A DNA stretch of 39,410 nucleotides from Enterococcus sp. CSURQ0835 (GCF_902706605.1 NZ_CACSLH010000028.1:1-39410), one strand, 5' to 3'; positions 1 to 9,047 are shown, counted from the first letter of the stretch. Notes: generated from the sequence alone by a model not told the origin. A program made the numbers and translations.

Positions 1-126
1 GTTATACAAAAGGCAGTAGGCCTTTATTTTTTTTGCTTTTTTTGAACTTACATATAGTAGAGCGTACAAAAAAGGCGTAGAAATTGGATTTCTACACCTT
101 CTATGAATCTTTTGTCTACAGTCTGA
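1..126 (+). repeat. 126-bp terminal inverted repeat, left copy
   Basis: These bases are the exact reverse complement of the last 126 bases of the window; identity stops at base 127 (G here, A in the other copy). Inside is a small dyad (GTAGAAAT, loop TGG, ATTTCTAC, about 79-97) that on the minus strand is followed by a T-run, so it resembles an outward-reading terminator. There is no coding content and I do not recognise it as the end of a known insertion sequence. It is probably a dispersed intergenic repeat at which assembly stopped: an identity of 126 is what a k=127 de Bruijn graph leaves at a branch. Confidence 0.9.
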
Positions 127-157
127 GACACACCTTGAATTCAAGGTGTGTCTTTGC
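126..157 (+). terminator. terminator-like perfect palindrome
   Basis: A 28-base perfect palindrome (126-153, centre GAATTC, arms beginning AGACACACC) is followed by a short T-rich stretch. It would end a plus-strand transcript entering from the left of the window. The palindrome begins exactly at the last base of the terminal repeat. Confidence 0.6.
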
Positions 158-194
158 TAAACTTGTTTGGTCAGTACATTTAAAGGAGTCTACC

Positions 195-1460
195 ATGAAA
201 AAAATAACTACTATCTTCACGGCTTTACTATTGCTGTTCCAGTTGTCTTTTTTAGCGCAGCCTGCTCAAGCCGCCGAAGATTTTTCGGTTGCTGCTAAAG
301 CCGGATTCGCCGTTGACGCAAAGTCAGGCAAAATTTTTTTTGATCAAAATGGTGAGCAGGCATTAGGAATCGCTTCGGTCACAAAACTCGTCAGTTCCTA
401 TGTCATTTTAGACGCGATCAAAGCTAAAAAAATTACGTGGGAAACTGAAGTGCCGATCTCAAAATACGCAGCCGAGTTGAGTGTCGTGCCCGATCTTTCC
501 AACGTTCCCTTGCATCAAAAAGATCACTACACCGTGCGGGAATTATTTGACGCGACGATCATCCAATCAGCCAACGCGGCAGTCGTGGCCTTAGCTGAAA
601 AAGTTGCGGGCAGCGAGCCGAAATTTGTGGACTTGATGCGTAAAAAAGTCAACGAGTTGGGGATCAAAGACGCTAAACTCGTCAACGCTTCTGGTCTCAC
701 CAATAGTTTTCTCGGCGATCACCGCTACCCGGGCACGAGTGAAAATGACGAAAACGAAATGTCCGCTCGCGATGTAGCACTGTTGACCCAGCACTTATTA
801 AAAGACCACCCCGAAATCTTAACAGTCTCTCAAACGGGCTCAAAAGAATTCGGAACCCAGTCTTCTGAACCATTTTTGATGGAAAACTGGAATCAACTTT
901 TACCTGGCAAGCGGTTAGGTAAAACGGGAGTGGATGGCCTAAAGACTGGTACCACCGATTATGCGGGTGCTTGTTTTGTCGGCACGATGGAAAAAGACGG
1001 ACAGCGCGTCATCACCGTCATCTTGAATGCCACCAATCATAAAGTCGATGAAGGTGCGCGTTTTGAAGAAACCAGTAAGTTGATGGACTATTGTTACGAC
1101 AACTGGCAATTGCAAGAACATTCTTTAACCGGTCATGTGATGAACAATTTGAAAAAAGCACCGGTCACAGATGGCGTCAATCAAACCGTGCCGCTAGCTC
1201 TCAGCGGTACCGTCAAGTTTTGGGGCCGCACCGATCTAGACAACACTAAATTAACGATCACTCCGCAAGTGAAAAAAAATCTGACCGCTCCACTTGCGAA
1301 AAATACGACTGTTGGCAAAGCGCGCGTCGAAGTCAAAGATGATCCGTTGGGTTACTTGGAGCCAAAAGAGATCGCAACGGTCAAAATCAAAACGAGTCAA
1401 GCTGTCGAAAAAGCCAATCCGTTGGTTCGAGCTTGGCGGAGTGTCACTAGTTTCTTTTAA
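195..1460 (+). CDS. dacA: D-alanyl-D-alanine carboxypeptidase (PBP5/DacA type)
   Basis: This is a secreted penicillin-binding protein of peptidase family S11 that removes the terminal D-Ala from peptidoglycan stem peptides at the outer face of the membrane. The start at 195 is set by AAAGGAG about 8 bases upstream; the frame is open further upstream but has no ribosome site. A signal peptide (MKKITT..., ending near AQAAE) is followed by the S11 motifs: SVTK (SxxK with the nucleophilic Ser), SAN (SxN) and KTG in GLKTGTT. The C-terminal beta-rich PBP5 domain follows and the protein ends in a short amphipathic anchor-like tail. At 421 residues it is normal length. It has its own terminator and stands as a single gene. 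Confidence 0.93.
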   Translation: MKKITTIFTALLLLFQLSFLAQPAQAAEDFSVAAKAGFAVDAKSGKIFFDQNGEQALGIASVTKLVSSYVILDAIKAKKITWETEVPISKYAAELSVVPDLSNVPLHQKDHYTVRELFDATIIQSANAAVVALAEKVAGSEPKFVDLMRKKVNELGIKDAKLVNASGLTNSFLGDHRYPGTSENDENEMSARDVALLTQHLLKDHPEILTVSQTGSKEFGTQSSEPFLMENWNQLLPGKRLGKTGVDGLKTGTTDYAGACFVGTMEKDGQRVITVILNATNHKVDEGARFEETSKLMDYCYDNWQLQEHSLTGHVMNNLKKAPVTDGVNQTVPLALSGTVKFWGRTDLDNTKLTITPQVKKNLTAPLAKNTTVGKARVEVKDDPLGYLEPKEIATVKIKTSQAVEKANPLVRAWRSVTSFF

Positions 1461-1488
1461 ACTGCTGCTTTGCGTAGCAGTTTTTTTA
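1458..1488 (+). terminator. rho-independent terminator of dacA
   Basis: The stem AAACTGCT/AGCAGTTT is followed by a run of seven T residues, immediately after the dacA stop codon. Confidence 0.85.
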
Positions 1489-1556
1489 TTTGCTGAAACC
1501 CGATTTCATTTAGCAAAGGAATCTGTTAAAATTTGGCTATTGAAAGGAGTTTTATC

Positions 1557-2114
1557 ATGAAAAAATTATCTGTTCTGACCACACTCTTATTGTTGTTTTT
1601 AATCGCTACGGGCTGTTCGGGTACTACTAAAAAGCAAACGACTTCAACTTCTGCACAAGTTGAATCCATCGTCAACAAAACGAACGTATCCGCTGAAGAA
1701 GCGATTCACTTATTCCAAGCAAAATATCCCAATACGGCTATCACTGCACTGGAATTAGAACAAAGTTTAGGTCAGCCCATCTATAAATTAGAAGGTGTCG
1801 ACCAGCAAACCGAGTATGAAGTTAAATTAAACGCAAAGACTAAAAAATTCAGTGATGAACACAAAGAAACATTAGATGCCGACGATCAAAACAAACAGCA
1901 AGAAGACCAACTGAATGTCCAGAACTTATTGTCGCTAGAAAAAGCTGCAACCGCTGCGCAAAAAAAAGTTCACGGTACCCCAGTCGAATTTGAACTAGAC
2001 AAAGAAATGAACATCACCTACTGGAATGTCACGTTGCAAGATGGTAAAAAAGAACACGCCGTTAAAGTCAACGCGCAAACCGGTGAAGTCCTTGAACATG
2101 AGACAGATGATTAA
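1557..2114 (+). CDS. PepSY-domain lipoprotein
   Basis: The gene encodes a 185-residue secreted lipoprotein. The start at 1557 has AAAGGAG 8 bases upstream. The N-terminus has a lipoprotein signal with lipobox IATGC, then a low-complexity Thr/Ser/Lys linker. Two PepSY-like repeats follow, roughly residues 45-95 (VSAEEAIHLFQAKYPN..., YEVKLNAKTKK) and 120-180 (LSLEKAATAAQKKVHG..., HAVKVNAQTGEVLEHE). PepSY domains are thought to inhibit or bind proteases and other envelope proteins; the partner here is unknown. It lies between dacA and an ABC transporter read on the opposite strand. Confidence 0.85.
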   Translation: MKKLSVLTTLLLLFLIATGCSGTTKKQTTSTSAQVESIVNKTNVSAEEAIHLFQAKYPNTAITALELEQSLGQPIYKLEGVDQQTEYEVKLNAKTKKFSDEHKETLDADDQNKQQEDQLNVQNLLSLEKAATAAQKKVHGTPVEFELDKEMNITYWNVTLQDGKKEHAVKVNAQTGEVLEHETDD

Positions 2115-2156
2115 AAAAACAGAGGTTAGGACATGGCAATGTCCTAGCCTCTGTTT
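2113..2156 (-). terminator. terminator between convergent lipoprotein and ABC genes
   Basis: The long stem (ACAGAGG.TAGGACA / TGTCCTA.CCTCTGT) has its T-run on the minus strand, so it mainly ends the ABC transporter transcript. It may also work weakly in the plus direction. Confidence 0.8.
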
Positions 2157-2173
2157 GCTAGTGATGACTTAAA

Positions 2174-4516
2174 TTAATCTGCTCGCAAGGCGATCGCCGC
2201 ATCTTTTTTAGCAGCCATCCGAGCTGGGATATGTCCACCAAGCATCGTCAAGATCGTTGAGACGATGATCAAACTAATCGCATGAATTGGATTTAAGTGC
2301 GCCACATTTTTCAGCTCCGTCATTTGATACAACAGATGATTGATCGGAAAAGTCGTAAGCCAAGCAATCACTACCCCTAACGTTCCAGAGGCGACTCCTA
2401 ACAAGCACGTCTCAGCATCAAATACTCGCGTGATATCTTTTTTCCGCGCACCCAGCGCTTTTAACACGCCGATTTCTTTTGTCCGTTCAATCACGGAAGT
2501 ATAGGTGATGATACTGATCATGATCATGCTAGTCACTAACGAGATTCCCGCAAATGCGATCAAGACATACGTGATGGCATCCATCAAGCCACCGGTCAGA
2601 TCGGTCATCGTGCCAGCTAGATCTTGATAGATGATCCGATCTGATTTTGATTTTCCTTTGTTATAGCGATCTAAATACTGCAACACTTTTTCTTTGTCTT
2701 TGAAATTATTTGGATAGATCATAATACTGTTAGGCAAACTATCGCCGCCTAAATACGCTAACGTACTTTCTTTTGTGAGTTGATCCAACTTTTCATTCGT
2801 CATCACGTTCGTATCGCTTTGTTTTTGCGCTTGGACGATCTCAGAACCTTGATTGTCGTTTACGATCTGAGAAGTCAGTTCATTGCTATAAGCGATCCCG
2901 GGTGCCAATAAATTCATCGTGGACGAAGATTTCACCCGCAAGATCCCGCTGACGGTCAGCTCGCGGTTATTAGGATTATTATAAAGCGTAGCGTAATCAG
3001 GATTAGGAATAAAATTCCCCGTTGGCAACTTCTGATAGTAATCATTGTTCCCGACTAGTTTGACCTTAGTACCAACGATTTGATCAAAATTCAATTTCGC
3101 ACCGTCTTTAACGTTAAAACCAAGATTTTTCAAAGCATTGACGTTAGTATTGTTGTTACCGTCTACGATCAACACGACATCCGTCGCATTTTTCGGATAA
3201 GCACCTGATAATAATTTATAATTGTCTGCTAAAAAATTATTTTTACCTTTGCTCAATTGGGTGGGAAATGAGGACACCCCGACTCCCGTCATATTCGCCA
3301 TCGCATTCGTCATAGAAGCCGCTGCACTGTCCGCTGCATCATTGGAAAATTTCACTGGTTGGACTTTGCCATCAACTTCCCGTAACAAATTCATGCCTAC
3401 TAGCCGTGTATAGCCAATATTGTTGCTGAGCTTAGGATTGATCTTTTGAATGTAATCGACATACTTCTGATCGATTTTATTCGTGTGTTGCGCGCGGTCG
3501 CTGTCGGAAAGTTTCGCTGTGATCGTTTGACGTTTCGAATAGCTCCCTTTATCACTGCCTAAAGCTGCATTGCGATTGGCGCTCTGATCCGTTGCTTGTT
3601 TGGAGATCGTGATGGGAAATTTCGCCATCGTCTCAGATTGTGTTTGATCGATCTGCTTTTGAAATCCATTTGACAACGCCAATACGATTCCGATCCCAAT
3701 GATCCCGATACTAGAAGCAAACGCCGTCAAAAATGTTCGGCCTTTTTTCGTGACGATATTATTAAACGATAATTTCAAAGCCGTCGTAAATTTCATCTTC
3801 GTATGTTTTAAATCGAATTGATTGCCTTTTGCACCTTCTTTGTGGGGATGAGAATCGCTGACGATCCGCCCATCAGAAAATTCGATCGTCCGGTCTGCGT
3901 ATTGATGTGCTAACTCAGGATTGTGGGTCACCATGATCACTAATTTTTCTCGAGAAAGTTCTTTGATCAACTCCATGATCTGCACACTAGTCTCCGTGTC
4001 CAGAGCGCCAGTCGGTTCATCACACAGTAAAATATCTGGATCGTTGGCTAAAGCCCGGGCGATCGCCACCCGTTGCATTTGCCCCCCGGAAAGTTGGTTT
4101 GGTCGTTTGTGCATATGATCGCCTAAGCCGACTCGCCGCAATGCATCTTCAGCCCGTTTAGTTTTAGTGGCTTTGTCCACTCCACTTAAAGTCATCCCCA
4201 GTTCCACATTGTCAATGATGCCCAAGTGACTGATCAAGTTATAACTTTGAAAAACAAAGCCGATGGAATTATTTCGATACGCGTCCCAATCAGAATCTTT
4301 AAAATCGCGCGTTGATTTCCCATTGATGACCAGATCACCAGAATCATAATTATCGAGCCCGCCGATCACATTTAACAGCGTCGTCTTTCCTGATCCGCTG
4401 GGTCCTAAGATCGCAACGAACTCTTGTTTTCGAAAAGCTACCGACACACCATCGAGTGCTTTCGTGGTGGTGTCCCCCACTTGGTAATATTTTTTGATGT
4501 CTTTTAATTCAAGCAT
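2174..4516 (-). CDS. ABC transporter, ATPase fused to FtsX/MacB-type permease
   Basis: The 780-residue protein joins an N-terminal ABC ATPase to a permease. The ATPase, about residues 1-225, shows Walker A GPSGSGKTT, signature LSGGQMQR and Walker B LLCDEPTGAL. The first membrane helix (about 255-280) is followed by a large extracellular region of about 350 residues, then three more helices near the C-terminus in an FtsX domain. This is the MacB/LolCDE superfamily, which works by mechanotransmission rather than bulk transport; in Firmicutes such units often act in peptide antibiotic defence or envelope stress. It is divergent from a two-component system 138 bases away, which suggests co-regulation. 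The substrate cannot be told from sequence. Confidence 0.9.
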   Translation of the reverse strand: MLELKDIKKYYQVGDTTTKALDGVSVAFRKQEFVAILGPSGSGKTTLLNVIGGLDNYDSGDLVINGKSTRDFKDSDWDAYRNNSIGFVFQSYNLISHLGIIDNVELGMTLSGVDKATKTKRAEDALRRVGLGDHMHKRPNQLSGGQMQRVAIARALANDPDILLCDEPTGALDTETSVQIMELIKELSREKLVIMVTHNPELAHQYADRTIEFSDGRIVSDSHPHKEGAKGNQFDLKHTKMKFTTALKLSFNNIVTKKGRTFLTAFASSIGIIGIGIVLALSNGFQKQIDQTQSETMAKFPITISKQATDQSANRNAALGSDKGSYSKRQTITAKLSDSDRAQHTNKIDQKYVDYIQKINPKLSNNIGYTRLVGMNLLREVDGKVQPVKFSNDAADSAAASMTNAMANMTGVGVSSFPTQLSKGKNNFLADNYKLLSGAYPKNATDVVLIVDGNNNTNVNALKNLGFNVKDGAKLNFDQIVGTKVKLVGNNDYYQKLPTGNFIPNPDYATLYNNPNNRELTVSGILRVKSSSTMNLLAPGIAYSNELTSQIVNDNQGSEIVQAQKQSDTNVMTNEKLDQLTKESTLAYLGGDSLPNSIMIYPNNFKDKEKVLQYLDRYNKGKSKSDRIIYQDLAGTMTDLTGGLMDAITYVLIAFAGISLVTSMIMISIITYTSVIERTKEIGVLKALGARKKDITRVFDAETCLLGVASGTLGVVIAWLTTFPINHLLYQMTELKNVAHLNPIHAISLIIVSTILTMLGGHIPARMAAKKDAAIALRAD

Positions 4517-4590
4517 GAATTGCCTTCTTCCTTTTCGTAAAAAATTTTAATGAACACAAAGTTAGTTTATCAGAAATTCGTGAATTCAGT

Positions 4591-4605
4591 ATGAAGTGAC
4601 TTCAT
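4591..4605. promoter_or_regulatory. palindrome in divergent ABC/two-component promoter region
   Basis: ATGAAGT-G-ACTTCAT is a perfect 7+7 dyad centred between the divergent ABC transporter and response regulator genes. Nearby are GTGAATTC and GTTCACAA half-site-like words. It could be the operator of the adjacent OmpR-type regulator or of an unlinked repressor. Confidence 0.4.
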
Positions 4606-4654
4606 GCGCAGTTCACAACATTTTGATACTATTACAAATAAGGAGGGCTGACAA

Positions 4655-5326
4655 ATGAATAAAATTTTAGTAGTCGAAGATGACGAAAATTTAAACTTAC
4701 TTTATAAATCAGTCTTAGAAAAAAATAATTTCATCGTCTTTTGTGCGGCAAATGGTTTAGAAGCACTTGCTGTCTTAGAAAAAGAATATATCGATTTGAT
4801 CATCTCTGACATCATGATGCCTGACATGGACGGTTTTGAATTTGCTCAAAGTTTGCGAGATGCTAACTTTCAAACGCCCATCATGTTGATCACTGCCAAA
4901 GATTCGTTTACTGATAAAAAGCGCGGCTTTGAATTAGGGATCGATGATTATATGGTCAAACCGATCGACGTCAACGAGATGGTCTTACGCGTGGAAGCCT
5001 TATTGCGGCGGGCACAGATCGCCCACAACAAAGAACTTCTCGTCGGACACACACGTCTAGATCAAGAAACCTTTCAAGTGACGTGGGGACAACAGACTGA
5101 ACTCTTACCGCAAAAAGAATTTTTATTGCTGTTCAAATTACTGTCGTACCCTGATAAAATTTTTACCCGCCATCAATTGATGGAAGAGATCTGGGGACCA
5201 GACTCCGATTCAGAAGAACGAACGATCGATGTCCACATCAAACGCTTGCGTGCGCGTTTTCAAACCAATCCTGATTTTCAAATCGTCACGATCCGCGGTT
5301 TAGGTTATAAGGCGGCGATCTCATGA
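4655..5326 (+). CDS. OmpR-family response regulator
   Basis: This is a 223-residue DNA-binding response regulator. The receiver domain (about 1-120) has the acidic pocket DD near residues 9-10, phosphoacceptor Asp in LIISDIMMPD, the Thr of LITAKD and the conserved Lys of MVKPID. A winged-helix Trans_reg_C domain (about 128-222) ends in ERTIDVHIKRLRARF...IRGLGYKA. The start has AAGGAGG 8 bases upstream. It overlaps the following histidine kinase by four bases (ATGA), so the two are translationally coupled. The divergent ABC transporter is a likely target. Confidence 0.93.
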   Translation: MNKILVVEDDENLNLLYKSVLEKNNFIVFCAANGLEALAVLEKEYIDLIISDIMMPDMDGFEFAQSLRDANFQTPIMLITAKDSFTDKKRGFELGIDDYMVKPIDVNEMVLRVEALLRRAQIAHNKELLVGHTRLDQETFQVTWGQQTELLPQKEFLLLFKLLSYPDKIFTRHQLMEEIWGPDSDSEERTIDVHIKRLRARFQTNPDFQIVTIRGLGYKAAIS

Positions 5327-6375
5327 GGAAAAAAATCCATTCCCAGCTTTGGATCTATTTTGCTTGTTTGATTTTTTTGTTGCTGTTGATCGTCTTTTTT
5401 ATTTTTATTTCGCTGATGCTCCTCTTAGGTGTCTTAGGGCTGATCGTGACTCAAAAAGAAAGCCACGTCTTTCCATTGCTGTTTATTTTGCTCATCAGTT
5501 TGCTGATTGGCTTATGTATCTCGGGTTTTACGAGTCATCGCATTTTGCGCCCCATCGATCATTTGCGTAAAGCAATGAGTGCAGTTGCCAAAGGTGATTT
5601 TTCGATCCAGCTAGCAGAAGAACAACGGATCGATGAAGTCCAGCAGCTCTATCATGATTTCAATAAAATGGTCAAAGATCTCAGTAGTATCGAAACGTTG
5701 CGCAATGACTTTGTCTCGAATATCTCCCATGAATTCAAAACCCCGATCGCCACGATCCAAGGCTATATCCAACTTTTGCAAAGTCCAGATTTAGATCGCC
5801 AGGAACAACAATTGTATCTACAACGGATCGCTAAAAGCAGCCAGCAACTCTCACAATTGACTGAAAATATTTTAAAACTGACTAAACTTGAGACTCAAGA
5901 GATCGCATTAGAACGTAAAACATTCTCCCTTGATGAGCAGCTGCGGCAAGTGATCTTACTGTTACAACCGAAGTGGGAAAAAAATAATTTACAGTTGGAA
6001 CTGGAACTGCCCAGTCTGATTTACAACGGCAACGAAGAATTGCTCTATCAAGTTTGGCTGAATGTCCTCGACAATGCGATCAAGTACAGTCGACCAGGTG
6101 GCTTGCTGGCTGTTCGCCTAGGCCAAGAGAACCAACAATTAGTCGTTACCATCAAAGATAGCGGCATCGGGATGGATGAACAGCAGCGACAGCATATGTT
6201 TGATAAATTTTATCAAGGAGATACGAGTCGCAAAACAAAAGGCAATGGCTTAGGGTTAGCGCTCGTCAAACAGATCATCGACTTACACGGCGGTACCATC
6301 GAAGTCTTAAGTGAACCTAAAATCGGGACGACGTTTACTATTTATTTACCAATTACTGCAAAAAATTCAAATTAA
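5323..6375 (+). CDS. sensor histidine kinase
   Basis: This is a 350-residue membrane kinase and partner of the preceding regulator. Two helices (about 8-40 and 48-70) are separated by a very short outer segment, so it has no real extracellular sensor domain; such intramembrane-type kinases often take their signal from a membrane partner such as a transporter. HAMP is at about 72-122, HisKA has the H-box NISHEFKTP near residue 135, and the HATPase shows an N-box (NVLDNAIKYS), G1 (DSGIGM) and G2 (GNGLGLALV). All catalytic motifs are intact. Confidence 0.92.
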   Translation: MRKKIHSQLWIYFACLIFLLLLIVFFIFISLMLLLGVLGLIVTQKESHVFPLLFILLISLLIGLCISGFTSHRILRPIDHLRKAMSAVAKGDFSIQLAEEQRIDEVQQLYHDFNKMVKDLSSIETLRNDFVSNISHEFKTPIATIQGYIQLLQSPDLDRQEQQLYLQRIAKSSQQLSQLTENILKLTKLETQEIALERKTFSLDEQLRQVILLLQPKWEKNNLQLELELPSLIYNGNEELLYQVWLNVLDNAIKYSRPGGLLAVRLGQENQQLVVTIKDSGIGMDEQQRQHMFDKFYQGDTSRKTKGNGLGLALVKQIIDLHGGTIEVLSEPKIGTTFTIYLPITAKNSN

Positions 6376-6461
6376 ATTGAAAAAAGGAACCCATTTATTC
6401 ACAATAAGTTAATCTTTCCTGAGTATAGTTTAGTCAAAGGTAAACGAAAGGACCGTTGACG

Positions 6462-6758
6462 ATGAAAAACGAAACGAAACAACTTTACTTTATCGAAGAG
6501 ACCCAAAATATCGAAGGCTCATATGTAGAGATCCAAACCCTTTTTGTAGCCGATGACGAACAAACTGCGGAAGAAAAATACCAAACTCTCTTACAAAATA
6601 CGAAACGTTCCACCGGCTTATTATTAAATGAATACGTGATCCAAGCAGATGATTCTTTTTTCAAAAAGCTTTTACGTTCGTGGAAAAAATTACCGGCTGA
6701 ATTCTATCGTAAAATGAACATTTTAAATTTCCGCTCACTGGCTGAATATAAAAATTGA
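6462..6758 (+). CDS. small hypothetical protein
   Basis: The gene encodes a 98-residue cytoplasmic protein, acidic in its first half and basic in its second (SWKKLPAEFYRKMNILNFR). I do not recognise a family. ATG 6462 is chosen because GAAAGGACC lies just upstream; a TTG two codons earlier is less likely. There is no signal peptide or membrane segment. It sits 86 bases after the histidine kinase, with a possible own -10 (TATAGT near 6424-6429), and ends at a strong bidirectional terminator. Confidence 0.7.
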   Translation: MKNETKQLYFIEETQNIEGSYVEIQTLFVADDEQTAEEKYQTLLQNTKRSTGLLLNEYVIQADDSFFKKLLRSWKKLPAEFYRKMNILNFRSLAEYKN

Positions 6759-6775
6759 TTCCCTGATCCTGACTA

Positions 6776-6826
6776 AAAAAACTCGCGACTCACGAAACTA
6801 GTTTCGTCAGTTGCGAGCTTTTTTAA
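6776..6826. terminator. bidirectional terminator
   Basis: The stem CTCGC.ACT.ACGAAA / TTTCGT.AGT.GCGAG has A-rich and T-rich flanks. It serves both the small plus-strand gene and the minus-strand azl operon, overlapping the azlD stop codon. Confidence 0.85.
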
Positions 6827-7140
6827 ATTAACGAGAGTAAAAAGACGGAGCCGAGACCTGCGATCACCGAAAAGGCCATCGACTTACTTTTGTAAGCTAC
6901 AAAAACCACGATCAACATCGCGATGATTCGAATGTTGCCGATCAAATCCAATTGATTATTGGTCAGAAAAACATCTTTACAGACAAGAGCAGCAAACAGT
7001 GAGATCGGCACATATTTCATCCAATCACTGAACCACTGTGGCACTTGTCGTTGGGAGAAGTAGAGCATCGGCAAAAAGCGTGGCAAATAAGAAGCCCCAA
7101 ACAGGCACAAGATCAAAACGAATAAATAAGTTTTACTCAT
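6823..7140 (-). CDS. azlD: AzlD branched-chain amino acid export subunit
   Basis: This is a 105-residue, very hydrophobic protein with about four membrane helices and typical AzlD length and layout (LPRFLPMLYF...VPQWFSDWMKYVPISLFAALV). With AzlC it forms an exporter of branched-chain amino acids and their analogues. Its start overlaps the end of azlC by eight bases, so the pair is translationally coupled. Confidence 0.88.
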   Translation of the reverse strand: MSKTYLFVLILCLFGASYLPRFLPMLYFSQRQVPQWFSDWMKYVPISLFAALVCKDVFLTNNQLDLIGNIRIIAMLIVVFVAYKSKSMAFSVIAGLGSVFLLSLI

Positions 7141-7891
7141 GATGGATTTTTTCCTCCCTTAAATTGAAAAATTCCAAGTCATTCTTCTTCGCCAACAATT
7201 GCTTTTTTTTTAATCGTTCCACCAAGTAACCGGCAAAAGAAGCTAGCAAAGTTGCTAGGATCAAGCCAAATGTATTTTGAAATAAAATCATGAAGATGAC
7301 CGCTAAAGCGCCGGAAAAAATTCCCGTTGCTAACAGTAACCCATTTTTCAACTGCATCATAAACATAAAAATAAACATCGCCGTCAATGCAAAATGGACG
7401 AGGCTCGTATCGATTTGAATGATCGAACCAAAGACGTAGCCTAACACATTACTCAGCGTCCAAGAAAGCAACGAGAACCAATTGACGAACAGTGCTTTAT
7501 GCCGATCCCAATTAGGATCAGTCGAATACTTTAAATAATTGACAGCATAATTTTCATCATTCATCGATTGAGCGAACAAGGCGATGAACGGGATCTTTTC
7601 TTTTTTAAAAAATTGAGACAAACTAGAGCCGAGTAACGCGTAACGCAATTCTAAAAATAAAACCATCAAGATCGTTGAGATAAACGACGCGTGCGCACTC
7701 AAAAGCGAAACCACTAAAAACTGGGCACCGCCGGAAAAAACTAAAATCGAAAGTAAGGCTGTCAACAATACATTGAAACCGACTTTTTGCAACAACATTC
7801 CACAAGCCAAACCGACAGGGATATAACTTAAACAAAGCGGGATGACCGCATAAAAGGCTTCTAACCACGGTGCTCGTTTCTTTACAGGCAT
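7133..7891 (-). CDS. azlC: AzlC branched-chain amino acid exporter, large subunit
   Basis: The protein is 252 residues with about seven or eight membrane helices and the AzlC hallmark near the N-terminus (PLCLSYIPVGLACGMLLQKVG) followed by FSGGAQF. It forms the exporter with AzlD. It is the first gene of a two-gene operon. The ribosome site (GAGAAG) is weak. No lrp-like or azlB regulator is adjacent. Confidence 0.88.
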   Translation of the reverse strand: MPVKKRAPWLEAFYAVIPLCLSYIPVGLACGMLLQKVGFNVLLTALLSILVFSGGAQFLVVSLLSAHASFISTILMVLFLELRYALLGSSLSQFFKKEKIPFIALFAQSMNDENYAVNYLKYSTDPNWDRHKALFVNWFSLLSWTLSNVLGYVFGSIIQIDTSLVHFALTAMFIFMFMMQLKNGLLLATGIFSGALAVIFMILFQNTFGLILATLLASFAGYLVERLKKKQLLAKKNDLEFFNLREEKIHHE

Positions 7892-7978
7892 GGTATCTTC
7901 TCATTTCCCTTCGAATTCATAACATGAAAAAGCATTTACATTCTAACATATTCCCCGAAAAAAGATAGCGTCTTTACA

Positions 7979-8041
7979 GTCGGTTGTAAACGGTTCAATC
8001 CACGCTTTTTAATTCATGAATGGATTGATTAACCGATTTTT
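7979..8041. other. long imperfect inverted repeat in non-coding gap
   Basis: The gap between azlC and the YoaK gene (7892-8330, AT-rich) has no gene. It holds paired arms TCGGTT...TCAATCCA and TGGATTGA...AACCGA around a loop of about 18 bases, followed by T residues on the plus strand and preceded by A residues. On the minus strand it would lie about 90-150 bases upstream of azlC and could form part of its leader. Confidence 0.5.
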
Positions 8042-8274
8042 AAAATAAAATTTCCAGCTTATTTCCCGAAAAACGACAAAAAAATGAACATTCATCTAAA
8101 ATGATTTAAAGATCATATGACTTTTCATTTTTTGAAACGTCAACTCTTAAAAATTTCTTATAAAAGTTTGGTCAATTACAGAAAAATCTTATTTTAAAAG
8201 TGCAGTTTTTACTGTTTTGATTGTGAAAACTGAAAGAGCACTTCCTTTTTATTTTTTGAAATGCAAATTTTCAG

Positions 8275-8303
8275 TTGCTTGCAGAAAATTCTGGTATTAT
8301 ACT
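8275..8303 (+). promoter_or_regulatory. sigma-A promoter of the YoaK gene
   Basis: TTGCTT, a 17-base spacer and TATACT lie just upstream of the coding start, giving a short 5' leader of about 20 bases. Confidence 0.65.
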
Positions 8304-8330
8304 GCTTAAAGAAGAGAGTTGATCAAACAA

Positions 8331-9047
8331 ATGAAAACTGGCTTTCATGAAAGTCGATCGGTCGGTCTGCTGCTGACTTTTATCGGCGGTGCGATGGATT
8401 GCTATACTTATATTAAATACGAAGCCTTTGCCTCGGCACAAACTGGAAACATCGTACTTGCTATTATTCAAGCGTATCAAAAAGAATGGACCAGTGTCGG
8501 TAAAAAATTGCTATCGACTTTATTTTTCTTTATCGGGATTTTGCTGGCGAAATTTTTGATCGATTATTTTAAACGGAAAGAACTACATTTTTGGCGCTTG
8601 TTCGTTTTGTATTATGAGGCGGTGATCTTTTTTATCATCAGTTTCCCTATTTTAAATGTGCGCCACCCTTCGATCGTCACATTACTGATCGCTTTCACCG
8701 CGGCGATTCAATGGATCACGTTTGATAAGATCAATGGCTTAGCTTACACGAATTTATTTACCACCGGGAATTTAAAAGGCGTCGCCACCAATTTGTACGA
8801 CTTTATCACTAAAAAAGATCCAGCCGCTAAAGAGCGCTTCTTTCACTTTTTATTCGTCGTGATCGCGTTTGTCTCAGGTGCGATCGCTTCAGCATTTTTC
8901 TATCGTTTCTTTCATGCGAAAACGATTTTGATTGTTGCCGGTTTATTTTTATACTTAGCCGTCACCGAATCATTTTTAGTTTGGCGCTTTTATCAAACGG
9001 AACATTTTGTCGTCAAAGACAAAACCATCACCGACAAAAAATCGTAG
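8331..9047 (+). CDS. YoaK/DUF1275 family membrane protein
   Basis: The protein has about 238 residues and six membrane helices. The DUF1275 hallmarks are present: LLLTFIGGAMDCYTYI, then FASAQTGNIVL, and later LFTTGNLKGVATNLYDF. Family members are uncharacterised inner-membrane proteins sometimes annotated as permeases. The start is ambiguous: ATG 8331 sits 12 bases after GAGAG, while TTG 8319 directly abuts it. I prefer ATG, which begins just before the conserved ESRSVGLLLTF segment. Confidence 0.85.
   Translation: MKTGFHESRSVGLLLTFIGGAMDCYTYIKYEAFASAQTGNIVLAIIQAYQKEWTSVGKKLLSTLFFFIGILLAKFLIDYFKRKELHFWRLFVLYYEAVIFFIISFPILNVRHPSIVTLLIAFTAAIQWITFDKINGLAYTNLFTTGNLKGVATNLYDFITKKDPAAKERFFHFLFVVIAFVSGAIASAFFYRFFHAKTILIVAGLFLYLAVTESFLVWRFYQTEHFVVKDKTITDKKS

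Noticed and set aside
84-194. N-terminal extension of dacA
   Set aside because: It would precede the signal peptide and lacks a ribosome site; AAAGGAG points to ATG 195.
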